DNA from: a virus
Length of the DNA: 27,140 nucleotides
Strand: one strand, 5' to 3'
IMG/VR virus record: IMGVR_UViG_3300032820_000090
Span: 1-27,140 of that record
Below, piece by piece: positions 7,701 to 17,900 of the stretch. How positions within the stretch are numbered: the first letter of the stretch is position 1; the number at the start of each line of letters is the position of its first letter. The position numbers were made by a program, and so were the translations under genes. Below the pieces are notes generated by a model. The model was not told the origin of the DNA. It searched no databases and saw only the letters and a list, made by a program, of their open reading frames with translations.

Positions 7701-8703
7701 TAATGTTGTTAATGCAAAAAACGCAGCAGAGGCGGCTGCAAAGACTTACGATGTCACATACGCCAGAATAAAAGAAGAGTTGGAAACTACCCGGACAACC
7801 AGCGCAGGTCATAGCGGATTGCTTAGTACTCAGGAAAGTCTAGATATAGCTTTAGCAGCGGAAGCGAGGGCGCATTTAGAAGTGGGAACAGATGCAGCCG
7901 CACAGAAGGTTGCAGATACTAACACTGAGTGGGAGGCACATAAAGGGATAGCAGCGACAAAGGTAAAGAGTCTGGAGCATACACTAGAGGAAGCGGAGCT
8001 TGGGCTAGAACTAGTAAACGTGGCTGACCATCTGCTAGAAACAGAAAGACAGATTGCAATATGGAAATTGACAAATGTCGACTATACACAAGCGCAAATA
8101 GACGAGATGCGAAGACTGGCAAATCAAACAAAGAAAGTAAATGAGGCAAAAGACGATTTTGAAACTATGAAGGATTCTATATACCAAGGATTTGAGGGTG
8201 CTTTTGAAAGTCTTATTACAGGAGCGAAAAACGCAAAAGAAGCATTTGCAGATATGGCTAAAAGTATACTACAGGCAATGGCACAAATAATGGCAAGAAA
8301 GATGGCCATGGCCGCGATGGATATGATAGGTATGCCTATGGCAAGGGGGGGTATAACGCCGTCTTATGCTTCAGGAGGATACGCTTTAAATAAACATAAT
8401 TACTCAAGAGGAGGCCCAGCAAGAGGTGCTCAATCTGGTTACGCAGCAATTCTACATGGGAATGAAGCAGTAGTTCCACTTCCTGACAATCGTCATATTC
8501 CTGTAGATATACAAGGTGGTGCAGGCCAACAGAATAATGTAACTATCAATGTGTCTATGGACAATAGTGGTAATAAGTCAGATTCTAATTCAGATAGTAG
8601 GATGGGAGAAAACTTAGGGCGGGTAATTTCTCAAACAGTACAAGAAGAGTTGCAGTATCAAAAGAGATCGGGTGGAATACTAAATCCATATGGGGTAGCA
8701 TAA
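4741..8703 (+). CDS. Tail tape measure protein (lambda gpH-like)
   Basis: Product of 1320 residues, the second-longest gene here. It is predominantly helical, with Ala-, Lys- and Glu-rich coiled-coil stretches (roughly residues 600-1180) and hydrophobic segments at about 80-112 (GLVAVYATLAAQVFAVSAAF), 280-312 (LALFAIPIVKAIIP) and 475-512 (MAGWIGIIVMMAQLG). Hydrophobic segments of this kind in tape measures are thought to help DNA cross the host inner membrane. The C-terminus has the Gly-rich hallmark of lambda-type tape measures (MARGGI, YASGGYA, HGNEAVVPLPDNRHIPV) followed by a polar end. At about 0.15 nm per residue, the known ratio for this family, the tail would be near 200 nm long. No lysozyme or peptidase domain was recognised. 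The start overlaps the upstream stop, and the gene follows the G/GT pair exactly as in lambda. Confidence 0.93.
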   Translation: MAKKNQVYIDIIVDDDGTTKRVAVDAKKLGVELDKSANAADKGAKGTDKLSRSNKNLDRNMRGTAKMSGNQTKEFSKMQQGMGGLVAVYATLAAQVFAVSAAFQFLQSASNIRNLIAGQEALGAVTGTAYKTITSSIIAATDAQINYSDAAKAAAIGTAAGLSAGQLEKLGTVAKHASFALGRDLTDSFNRLVRGVTKAEPELLDELGIILRLETATAKYADSIGVNVNSLTAFQRSQAVANEVLEQGTRKFGAIEAMMTKDAAALAQFTKSFDDLFNTFKTGIINLLGPILQFLSKNTLALTASLALFAIPIVKAIIPNLDTWREKQNKLFMDHQHEAAIYLDKSMEQSKALEQLTDNETKLAAANKKTAEAQKKKTDKGGVGYVSGGAGSPQARAAAKKGLKLAQEDLIKHTQVQRGIFKGYTADEVRMAQMSYNKRTQMAETHTQFVLRKWKQISIGAKIMSASVRASWATMMGSMVALTQAGAAAMQKAMSMAGWIGIIVMMAQLGKQGWDWLHPQSEEAKKAGETLDELSEKYKDLGAEMERAAHARKNFTTGSMDATNIGQVMQSADIPGLVDDLNEMAAMEDKTSEKFKNLYDKLNPVLWQLTKINPEFSRLHHAMHFGLPIQEELKKSLKGIAEGYVEVGSTISNLPELLSKANASFTSLTKSLVKSNPLDQFLTDEKAAIAGLEMDRTAKEEKIGVSKIALDDAKKYEVEQGKIDKRMLAGLKGTHSEAMKLHWAQADEEEKAEIRKGGFNLWGGAAGWRGLGKGIRTDPVQQLDKTEMDAAELELERKHAKNIELENEADAILETRKKRAKVFIKLRSEQLALTRKRMVLEKKSIQNTVLGVTLEGKLHNIAQKRLAGSKAINKAEDMLAIARKVKETESSNLSTLEKQNNADMVTAAEEQLELAQEQEKLNERKRKQKEEDLRLEIAILGVTLAIAANNRSIAASRGTIKKEEAMGGGTWASQGIIHKEQRKILALNVVNAKNAAEAAAKTYDVTYARIKEELETTRTTSAGHSGLLSTQESLDIALAAEARAHLEVGTDAAAQKVADTNTEWEAHKGIAATKVKSLEHTLEEAELGLELVNVADHLLETERQIAIWKLTNVDYTQAQIDEMRRLANQTKKVNEAKDDFETMKDSIYQGFEGAFESLITGAKNAKEAFADMAKSILQAMAQIMARKMAMAAMDMIGMPMARGGITPSYASGGYALNKHNYSRGGPARGAQSGYAAILHGNEAVVPLPDNRHIPVDIQGGAGQQNNVTINVSMDNSGNKSDSNSDSRMGENLGRVISQTVQEELQYQKRSGGILNPYGVA

Positions 8704-9281
8704 TGGCAATCGGATTAATAGTAACAAATATTACTGATAAAGTTATACCTGATAAATCTTTATCTAAAGCTTCTTCACCCACTATATTAGTTGCACAATT
8801 CGGAGACGGGTATCAACAAAGAATAGCAAGTGGGTTAAATTCTATAAAAGAGAGTTTTACTGTTACGTTTAATAACCGTCCTAAAGCAGAAGCAGATGAT
8901 ATTGAAGCATTTTTTAGGGCAAAAAAAGGTATGACTTCTTTTGCCTTTACTTACCCCGATACTAATTCTACTTCAGCAGCTACAGCGGTTACTAGCGGAA
9001 GCCCTGGATCTACAATAAATATTACATTAACTTCTTCAACTAACAACTTAGATATATCTCCAGAAGCAACAGTAACGGGCCAAAGTGTGACTGTAGTTAG
9101 TATTTCAGGCACCGCATTAGTATTAAGTGGGGCAATAAATGTGGCGGCAGATACTACTTTAAATTTTGTTAACCCTAACGAACGAGAAGTGAAAGTAATT
9201 TGTCCAAGCTGGAGCGTTACTTTTTCTAATTCTGACCATTATAATGTAAGTGCAACTTTTGAGAGAGTATACGAGCCGTGA
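8703..9281 (+). CDS. Minor tail protein, lambda gpM-like, with inserted beta module
   Basis: Product of 192 residues. The ends match the M-like minor tail family: AQFGDGYQQRIASGLN (31-46), SFTVTFNNRPKAEADDIEAFFRAKKGMTSFAFTYP (51-85) and the closing VKVICPSWSVTFSNSDHYNVSATFERVYEP pattern (163-192). Lambda gpM has about 110 residues. The excess is one block at about 87-157, inserted where the family normally runs straight from the 'F.W.P' strand into the 'CPSW' strand. The block (INITLTSS, VTGQSV, ISGTALVLSGA, DTTLNF) also occurs in the J-like protein at 14599-14784. M-like proteins join the tip complex to the tube. Start and stop overlap the neighbouring genes (TAATG before, GTGA after). Confidence 0.88.
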   Translation: MAIGLIVTNITDKVIPDKSLSKASSPTILVAQFGDGYQQRIASGLNSIKESFTVTFNNRPKAEADDIEAFFRAKKGMTSFAFTYPDTNSTSAATAVTSGSPGSTINITLTSSTNNLDISPEATVTGQSVTVVSISGTALVLSGAINVAADTTLNFVNPNEREVKVICPSWSVTFSNSDHYNVSATFERVYEP

Positions 9282-10492
9282 GCACCGTAGATACTATAGT
9301 AACAGATGCCCAAGACTTAGAAATAGGTAGCGGGATAGTAGAGTTATATGAGATTGAAATAGGTACAGGTGATGATAATACTTTATACTTTCATCCTGGG
9401 AAAGATTTAGATAATGGTACTACAGATAATGATTTAATATTTGATGGAAACACTTATGTAGCTCTGCCTATTTTTTTAGAGGGAATAGAAAAGTCAGCTG
9501 AAGGAGCGTCGCCACGCCCTACGTTAACATTTGCAAACGTAGAGTCTATTCTTAAAGATAACTCACTCTTTAAAACTCAAATGGATGATGGTACTTGGGA
9601 TGCTAAAATTGATAAAATTGATGTAAATTCGGATAATTTTACTATGGAGAGTTTAATAGGTGCCCGAGTTACTAGAAGAAAAACTTTAGAAAAGTATACG
9701 GGCGATGGGGTAGCAGGCTACGAATTCGGAAAAGAACTATATATAATCGATAGAATATCAAACAAAAGTAATATTTTTATAGAAGTAGAGTTAGCCTCCC
9801 CAATGGATTTAGGGGGAATTAGGCTGCCAAGACGTCAAGTAATTGGAAAGTACTGTCCTTGGGTTTATCAAGGGGGAGAAACTGATATTACTAAAAGTGC
9901 TTGTAATTGGAAAACTCATGAGCAATTCGAGGACAAAGACGGAGCCATTTATAGTTTTTATTTTACAGGAAATGATGAGCCTTTAGTATTAGCTAGTTAT
10001 TTAACCCGAGCGGATGAACAGGTCGGGGAGACATATAACTCCAGTACTCCATATGAAAGGGGGAATATCGTATCCACAGGATCATCTCCATACTTATTTT
10101 GGAGATGTGAAAGAGACGCCCAAGGCGTTGACCCCTCTGACGCTGCAACACAGTGGCAAGCAATAAGAACGTATACCGTATGGAGCGATAGCGTAACCTA
10201 TCCTGTTGATTCAGCAGACTCCAGAAAAAACTCATATGTTAAACATGCCAATACTATATGGAGAGCAGTTAGAGAAAACTCCGGTATAACCCCCGGTACA
10301 AATGAAAGTGCATGGACTAGAGGAGATACTTGTGGTAAGCTACTTAAATCTTGTAAAATCAGGTATCAAGGAATACCGCTTGTCAACGAAGATGATGGCT
10401 CCTATGCTGCTGATGCGATACCTTCTCCCGCAACAGATACAAATGTCCCCTTACCTTTCGGGGCGTTCCCCGGAACTAGGAAGTTCCGTTAA
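9278..10492 (+). CDS. Minor tail protein, lambda gpL-like, with chitin-binding-like insertion
   Basis: Product of 404 residues from a GTG whose last two bases begin the upstream TGA stop (GTGA). Alternative ATGs are more than 100 codons downstream. The core matches L-like tail-tip proteins: an N-terminal beta domain with LYFHPG and LTFANV, a KYCPWVYQGG segment and the end PLPFGAFPGTRKFR. Cys193, Cys209, Cys352 and Cys359 correspond to the four cysteines that hold an iron-sulfur cluster in the gpL family. About 140 residues separate the second and third cysteines, much more than in lambda (gpL has 232 residues). Residues 252-349 of this insert contain two units of aromatic pattern W/Y...Y..G..V...Y.....N.G..P......W, resembling CBM5/12 carbohydrate-binding modules. 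A further Cys277 lies in the first unit. Confidence 0.87.
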   Translation: MSTVDTIVTDAQDLEIGSGIVELYEIEIGTGDDNTLYFHPGKDLDNGTTDNDLIFDGNTYVALPIFLEGIEKSAEGASPRPTLTFANVESILKDNSLFKTQMDDGTWDAKIDKIDVNSDNFTMESLIGARVTRRKTLEKYTGDGVAGYEFGKELYIIDRISNKSNIFIEVELASPMDLGGIRLPRRQVIGKYCPWVYQGGETDITKSACNWKTHEQFEDKDGAIYSFYFTGNDEPLVLASYLTRADEQVGETYNSSTPYERGNIVSTGSSPYLFWRCERDAQGVDPSDAATQWQAIRTYTVWSDSVTYPVDSADSRKNSYVKHANTIWRAVRENSGITPGTNESAWTRGDTCGKLLKSCKIRYQGIPLVNEDDGSYAADAIPSPATDTNVPLPFGAFPGTRKFR

Positions 10493-11190
10493 TGGAGTAT
10501 TTAGACAATATTACAAAACACTTTGAAGAAGAGTACCCCAGAGAGGGCTGCGGTATTCTTTCTGTTGTCAAAGGTAAGAGGGTATGGAATCCTTGTACAA
10601 ATTTAGCAAAAAATGAAGAAGACTTTATACTTGACTCTACCGAGTTCTTAAAAATAAAGAGAACAACAGACATAATAGCAATAGTACACAGTCATCCGGA
10701 TGCAAGTCCAGAACCTAGTGAACTAGATATAAAATATTGTAATACTTTAGGAATCCCCTATTATATCTTTAGCTACCCTGAGATGGAGCTACATATATTA
10801 GAGCCTGAAATTAATACTACTGGCTTATATGGAAGAGAGTATGAATTTGGAGTAACAGATTGCTTTGAGGCTGCTAGGGACTATCTACTTAGTAAGGATA
10901 TAGTTATACCAAAAAGAGCAATGTTCGAAGATGATTGGTGGGAAAAAGGATTAGATTATTTTAACGATGAATTGATTTCTGAATGGAATCACAGCCCTGT
11001 AGAGTTATCGGAAATACAAGCAAATGATGTACTAATTTTTAAAGTTTTAGCAGACACAAATAATCATTGTGGGGTGTATATAGGTAACGACTGTTTTTAC
11101 CACCATGCAAATGAAAGACTGTCTTGTAGAGAGAATTTATACCCTCTATGGCACAAATACTTAGTAGGAGCTTATCGATATGATGCGTAA
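10492..11190 (+). CDS. Tail-tip maturation peptidase, lambda gpK-like (JAMM + NlpC/P60)
   Basis: Product of 232 residues with two hydrolase domains. Residues 1-105 form a JAB1/MPN-type metalloprotease: Glu18 (REGCGIL) and the full JAMM motif H66-S-H68-x7-S76-x2-D79, the zinc ligands and catalytic residues. Residues about 112-232 form an NlpC/P60-type cysteine peptidase: Cys124 in VTDCFEAARDYL, His192 in NHCGVYIG and a third polar residue in YHHANERLS (His204 or His205). Both catalytic sets look intact. In lambda the equivalent protein is needed for tip assembly or infectivity and is not kept in the virion; the NlpC/P60 half resembles peptidoglycan hydrolases. The gene lies between the L- and I-like genes, overlaps the former by one base and the latter by eleven. 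Confidence 0.92.
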   Translation: MEYLDNITKHFEEEYPREGCGILSVVKGKRVWNPCTNLAKNEEDFILDSTEFLKIKRTTDIIAIVHSHPDASPEPSELDIKYCNTLGIPYYIFSYPEMELHILEPEINTTGLYGREYEFGVTDCFEAARDYLLSKDIVIPKRAMFEDDWWEKGLDYFNDELISEWNHSPVELSEIQANDVLIFKVLADTNNHCGVYIGNDCFYHHANERLSCRENLYPLWHKYLVGAYRYDA

Positions 11191-11914
11191 TATATACTTA
11201 GAAGGAGAAATGGGCGAGAAATTCGGAACAGATTTTCAGTTTAATGCTCCTACAGTACAAGATGCTTTAAAATGCTTAGATGCTAATTTTCCTGATATGA
11301 AAAAATATTTTATAGACTGCCATGAGAATGATATAGGGTTTGAAGTAGATGTAGCTAATAATAAATTAGACTATGAGCTGGAAATGCTTATGACTCTTCA
11401 AAAAGGAGATATTACTATTACTCCTGTTCCTGCGGGTTCTAAGTCTGCGGCAGGAAAGATACTTGCAGCGATAGCTATGGTGGTAATAGCAATTTATGCT
11501 CCTCAGTTATTTGGTACTATGGGAACTACAACCGCTAACACGGCGTCGGCAGCTGGCGCAGTTTCGTACGGTGGTACAGCTGGGTTTTTTGGCACTGGAG
11601 GATCAGTCTTGGGGCTATCTACAGCGCAAATAACTATGGGTGCAGGCATGATGGCTGTAAATTTAGGTATGGCTGGAATAAATCAAATGATGGCTCCTGA
11701 TCCTGCTACTGATGGGGATCAAGAATCGTCCTATTTATTTAATGGGGCGGAACAAAATGTAATACAAGGAGACCCAGTACCTGTACTATATGGAACGTTA
11801 AGGGTGCCTGGGCAGCCTATAAGTTTCGAAATTGCAGGAGTAAATGCAAGAATTACCACTTTAGGGTGGGATTCATTTGCAAACAGCTATGCTCCAGTCA
11901 CTAAAGCGGGTTAA
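11180..11914 (+). CDS. Tail assembly protein, lambda gpI-like
   Basis: Product of 244 residues. The first ~95 residues form a ubiquitin-like segment typical of I-like proteins (IYLEGEMGEKFG, APTVQDALKCLDANFP, GDITITPVPAGSKS). A strongly hydrophobic stretch follows (KILAAIAMVVIAIYAPQLF, about residues 95-113), then a Gly/Ala-rich segment (AAGAVSYGGTAGFFG) and a PxLYGxxxVPG region (DPVPVLYGTLRVPGQPISFE, about 205-224) also found at the junction with J-like proteins. It begins inside the K-like gene (11-base overlap); a second ATG at 11183 is an equally possible start. In lambda, gpI is needed for assembly with J, K and L and is not found in the mature tail. The K-I-J order supports the assignment. 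Confidence 0.85.
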   Translation: MMRNIYLEGEMGEKFGTDFQFNAPTVQDALKCLDANFPDMKKYFIDCHENDIGFEVDVANNKLDYELEMLMTLQKGDITITPVPAGSKSAAGKILAAIAMVVIAIYAPQLFGTMGTTTANTASAAGAVSYGGTAGFFGTGGSVLGLSTAQITMGAGMMAVNLGMAGINQMMAPDPATDGDQESSYLFNGAEQNVIQGDPVPVLYGTLRVPGQPISFEIAGVNARITTLGWDSFANSYAPVTKAG

Positions 11915-11937
11915 GAACCCTATAAAGGAATTATACA

Positions 11938-14900
11938 ATGCCCCAACAATCCATAAATGCACTTGATAGACGTCTATACTCCTTAAATAATGACGGCTTA
12001 GCGAGTGCTATTCGTAGGAGTACAGAGCAAACTATACTAGTTGCTGATATGATCTCCGAAGGTCCTATTGAGGGCCTTGTGGGGGGCGGTGCAGGTATTT
12101 TTTTAGAGAATGATGCTCTTCAATCCACCGACGAAACCTCTATGCAGCCTCATAGTGGCGTTAAGGCTAGATTTACTGCAAATAGCGATGAGGTTATTGT
12201 AGACCCGGGAGCCAATACCTTTAACGCTTCTGTAGGGAGTGATGGCACAAAGTATCTCATGGTGTATGGAGTTTATAGTACTTCTGTTACCATGTCCGAT
12301 ATAACATTACCTACTAGTTCTTATACTTATGATGGAAGTCCTTATCAAAATTCAGATTTTCAAGCCGCATTTCAATTACGAATAGTACCAATAGGAGGCA
12401 AAGTTACTCTTACAAAAGTCGTTGGATCAACTGATGATATAGAGGCGTCCTGGGCTCATTCCACCGACAATAGTGGGGCTGCTGTAGTGACGAAAGTGGA
12501 AACTAATGCGGTATTTGTTAATCTTAAGTTGTCTGAAAGCGGGCACGATTTACGAGGGGGCTTAACTGATATTAGTGTAGGACCTCCGAACACTGCAGTT
12601 TTTACTTGGGGAGGACAATTAAATTGGAAGCTGCTAATGTCCGATGCAGACCGAGCAAACGGCGTAGTACATACTTTAGAGGCAGGAATATTTTTAGAGA
12701 TAGAAGAAATAGACGGTAACACTATTACTCTTGCTAGCGCACTGCCAAATGATTGGGTTACAGAGGATTATAGATTTGGTATAACTGCAGCAATACTAGA
12801 TGATGATGCAACCGGATCAGAAAGAGCCCGAATAGAAGAGAAATATCCAAATTCAGGGTGGAGTTTTAACTCAGGTACTATAGATCAATCTCCTATGCCT
12901 ACAATAGAGGGGATAGGGACTTCTTCTGTAGCCTTAACGGTTTCAGATGCAGCACTAAATAGGGATGCATCTAGAACAATTACTGCTTCGGGCGCTCAGG
13001 CTTCTGAGATTGATGAAGTAAAGATTTTAATAAACTACCCAAGTGGGCTATACATTGTCAGTGAAAACAGTGGTACTGAATACCCCGCTGGAGTGGCTTA
13101 TGAAATAGAATTGATGGTTGATAAAGGAGGAGAGGAGGTTTATAATACAATTCCCGGACCTAACGGTACGAAGTTTAACGGTACTCCGGTATGGACTCAT
13201 ACGGGCAAGCATAAAAGTGCTGTACAATTTGAAATGAGACTAAGCTTAGAGCATGAGCAGCCTTTTAATGGATTCAAAATAAAAATAACTAGGTTAACTA
13301 AACATGACCCTGAGGATACAACCGTTATTGTAGGAAATACTTCTGGGGGTGATGTTGGTGCAACAAGTTCTGACTTACATAGTGCAGAACGTAGACACAA
13401 AGGAGTATACACCAGTGTCATTACTAGTGTAATAGGCATAATAAAGGAGAAACTGTCTTTTCCGCATACCGCAATGGCTAATGTAAGTTTTAGTTCAAAA
13501 TCTTTTACCAATGTTCCTACTCGTAGTTATTTATGTCAAGGCTTAAAAATAAAAGTCCCCTCTAATTATGTAACAAGAGAACAAGGAGCTGATGGGAAGA
13601 CTGCTAAGTATACTCGTAACTCTTCGGGGGTAATTACTACTGTAGCTCAATTATGGGATGGAACCTTTTTAGACGATTTAGTGTATACAGATAATCCTGC
13701 CTGGGTATTTTATGATGTATTGACTAATAATAGATATGGTTTAGGAGATTTTTTAGAGGCTCAAGATATAGATAAGTATTCGTTATACAAAATCTCAAAG
13801 TATTGTGATGAATTGGTACCTGATGGAAAAGGGAGTACCGAACCTCGTTTTCGTGCAAATATATATCTTACAAAAGCCACAGACTCTTATAAAATATTGA
13901 AGGATATGGCTACTATATTTAGAGGTATTCTATACTGGACTGATTCCACTTTTAGACCTGTAATTGATCAGAAAACAGAACCGGTTTACAATTTTTCTAG
14001 AAGTAACATAATAGAGGGCTCTTTCAACTATGAAACTACCGGCTCTAAAACTCGTGTAAACCAAATGGTAGTTGAATGGTCAAATCCAGACTCAGACTAT
14101 AAATTAGAGCCTATTATTGTAGAAGATCGGGAAAATCAGAGTAGAACCGGAACAATAAAAAGTGAAAAAGCTGTAGCCTTTGGGTGTACTTCGGAGGGGC
14201 AGGCAATAAGATACGGTCGGTGGAAGCTATGGACAGCACTGAATCAGACAGAAATAGTTAATTTTTCAACTTCTGTAAACGCTGCGTTCTTGTCCCCGGG
14301 GGACGTAGTTAATATTCAAGATGAATCAGACTTTAATATAGCTTTTAGTGGTCGGGTTAACTCTTGTACTACTTCAAATATTACTATCGATAGGGCGATT
14401 TCTTCAGACTTTTCAGGTGGTTACACTTACACCATTGCTGTAGTACTCCCTAAAAGAACAGTACTGCTTAATCAAGATAGTGCTGTAATTGCAGATAATG
14501 GAGGAGGCAGTTCAACTTATACTAGAGGGGATAATATAACTCATGCCACTGTGGGGGGCTCTACTACTGAGCTATTATATAAAACAACTGGAACTGTAAA
14601 TGGTGCTGTAAATAATTCTATAAATGTGACTCTTTCTGCGTCTAATTCTCTCATTAATGTAGGAGATACTATAACAGGCACTTCCGTAGATAACAATATT
14701 ACAGTTGCAGCCATAAGTGGAACTAGTTTAACTTTAAGTGCTGCTCAAACTATTTCAGATACTACTTCTTTAACTTTTGAAAATGAAGATTTAACACGTA
14801 GGCAAATCGAAAGTGCTGTAGATACTACGGGTAATCTACTAAACTTACAGTATATAGCTGAAACAGTAGTAGAAGAAAGAACTCTAACTACTGGAAGTAC

Positions 14901-17900
14901 TACTACAGCGGATGGTCGAGATACTATTCCTATTTCTTCTGCTTTTTCTGTACTTCCTACTAACGGGGATATATGGGCTATAAAACAAATTAGCACTTCG
15001 GGAGAAAAAACATTAGCATCCTATAAGCCGTATAAAATACTAGCAATAGCCGAAAGTGGTGAAGAGCAATATAGTATAGTTGCGGCAGAATATTCTGACC
15101 AAAAGTTTGATTCTGTAGATTCAGAGTTTTCACTAGCATCAGCAGATCCTTTATTTCCCCCAGAAAATACAGAAGAAGTACCGCCTCCTCGTAATTTACG
15201 CATACTGACAGTATCTGATCCGGATCAAAGAGGGGAAGAGGTAGCAGTTGAATGGGACTCCCCCCTTGCTGTAGGCTCCTCGGGGGTTTCCACAACATAT
15301 GAGAATTTAGCAGAATTTAAAGTAGCTCAAACTTTCCATAAGATAGGAGGTTTTGGCGGCGGCATGGGGTTCGGTGGTATGCTAGAATTTCTTAAAGATG
15401 GAATTTCTGTTCCAGCCGAAACGCGATCATTAAAGTATTCTGGAGTTCGAAATGGGAAACATGTAGTAACAGTACAAACTGTTAGTGGGAAAGGAAGAAC
15501 TTCAAAAAAAGTATCCGCAACAATAAATATACGGGATGTTTTTGAAGGGAACTTTCCTCGCTTGGGAGGCTTAGTAAAAGGTGGATATGCTACAAGTGAT
15601 GTAGCCGTAATAGATTCGGGGGCTCAAAAAGGCTCTGTTAAGTTTGGTAAGACTTCTTTGGTGGCCGCTCCTTTACAGGATATAAATAAAGCAAAAAGAA
15701 ATACAAGTGCAGATGCAAATAGCTACGGGCTATCCTGTGTGGCACTGGCACATAGTAGCTGGCCGTATCAAGAGGGTGGAGTTGACTTAGGCTATTTAAT
15801 GATGGACTTTAGTGCCTTTGATGCCGCAAATGGATCAGCTAATGCTCTTAAACTAATAACAAGAAAGGTAGATACTACTACATACGGTAGAAATTTAGAT
15901 TACTGGTATGATGGTATTAAATTCGTGGCAGATGCTGATAGTATTTGGACTAGTTTAGGTACTTGTACAATGACTGAAGGTTCCAGCAAGATTGTAGGTA
16001 CAGGATTCTCTTCTCTAGATATAGGAACAGTAATTACAGTAGGAAGTAGCTATGGTGCAAAAATTGCTTATATAGAAAGTAACACTGTAATGTATGCAGA
16101 CTATCCGTGGGTAGCAGCAACTGCTAGTAGTCAAGCAATAAAAAGACAAGAGTTAGTTATTGATTACGAAGAAGATTTTATAATTGCACCCGTAAGTTAT
16201 AATGCGAGTGGCACAGATTCAGACGGAGGAAGCGGCAAGTATACCTTAGGAGGAGAGAACAATACAATGTCTTTCCTACAGATTACCCCTGAACTCGCTG
16301 GTATAGGTAAAAGTATAGTAGTCACTTCTAGTTTAAGCTTCTTGTCTTATGCAGCGGACGACACACAATTAACTAATATACCTAATACTGGCATAGTATT
16401 GACCGCTGCTGCTATTGGGTGGACTAATCCTGAATTTAAATTTACAGGAACAGGTTTTAGCCAAGTAAATCAAAGTGCAGAAAGTGCTTTTACCACTGGA
16501 ACTGATAATATAAGAGATTTTACAGTACATAATAATTCTGATGATATAGACTATGACGCTCTACCGGCAGATTTTACAGTAACGGTAAGAGAGGCTCTTG
16601 ATCCCGATAATGCAGTTACTACTAAATCCACAGTATATTCTATAGGTAAACTTAAAGAAGGATCACAAGGGGTTTCCGCAGCTGTAGTTTATTTATATAA
16701 AATGGCTGCAAGTATACCAGCAAGTATTGATGATACAACTAGTTTTCCTCAGTTAACGGTATCTATGACCACTGGTAAAATTATAGATGCTGCAGGATAT
16801 AGCATAAGCAGTAATCAAATTATGGATAGTACAGGGGGAGGAACCGGATGGTATACTGTAGTAACAGATACTAGTGTAACTGATGGAGTACAGTGGGTTT
16901 CCGCTGCTACTGCTAGCAGTACAGCAACTGCTGATACAATTGCTAGAACAGAATGGACAGATCCTGTACAGTTTAGTGGTTCGGCAGGAACCTCTGGTGT
17001 AAGTAGTGCTATTGCGGAACTTTATCAACGAACTAATAGTACTAGTGCGCCTGCTGATCCTGACCAGACTCTTACTTATACTTTTGCAACAGGTGTTTTA
17101 GCAAACAGTGCAGGAGGTACTTCAGGAACAGGTTTCAACAGTTGGGTTAAAGATGCTACTAGCCCAATTGAAAGTGCAAAATACTTATGGAAGATAACTG
17201 CCCCTGCTATAGCTACTGGAGCTACGGATACTATTACCTCTGCGAATTGGGCTGCTGCTATAATAGCAGCCCAATATGGTGCTGAGGGGGACCCCGGAGT
17301 AGCAGGTAAGCAAACTTTTAATAGCACCATGTATTATGGTAGTGGTGTAATTTCTGGTGCTAGCGCTCCTTTGGAACCTGCAGATTCTGGAACTTTTACT
17401 TTTTCAGGTCAAACATTTGGAACAACTAATGCTAACGTTAGTGACACTTCAGCGGCTTCTAAATGGTCTCTTGTCGCGCCTACTTTCGCCCCTTATGATG
17501 GTAGCGATAATAAACTAGTTTGGTATGCTTGTTCAGTGAAAGTTGAAGAAACTACTGCTGGGGGAGGCATAGGTACTCCAGATTTTTCAAATGTACATAT
17601 TGTACATAATTTCTTTGGAGTTGTGGCTTTTACAGATTTAAGCGACCCTGATAGTGATATTACAACAATTCATGGAGGTCATATTACTACAGGTACTATA
17701 CAAGGGCCTAACTTTGGATTAGCTACTCCAAATGGCAGTACTGATAGAGGTATGAAAATTATCTTAGCTCCTGGCAACGATAGTAATTCAACTACAACAA
17801 TTATGGAAGCAAGAGCCCAAGGAGCTACTTCATTTAGCTTAAATGAAAAGGGAGACGCATACTTTGCTGGAGAAATTGCTTCAGGAAAATTTTCGGGAAC

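Noticed and set aside
14296-14308. GC-rich near-palindrome GTCCCCGGGGGAC in the J-like gene
   Set aside because: Arms are short with essentially no loop, and the codons (SPGD) are a conserved J-core motif; no regulatory reading is needed.
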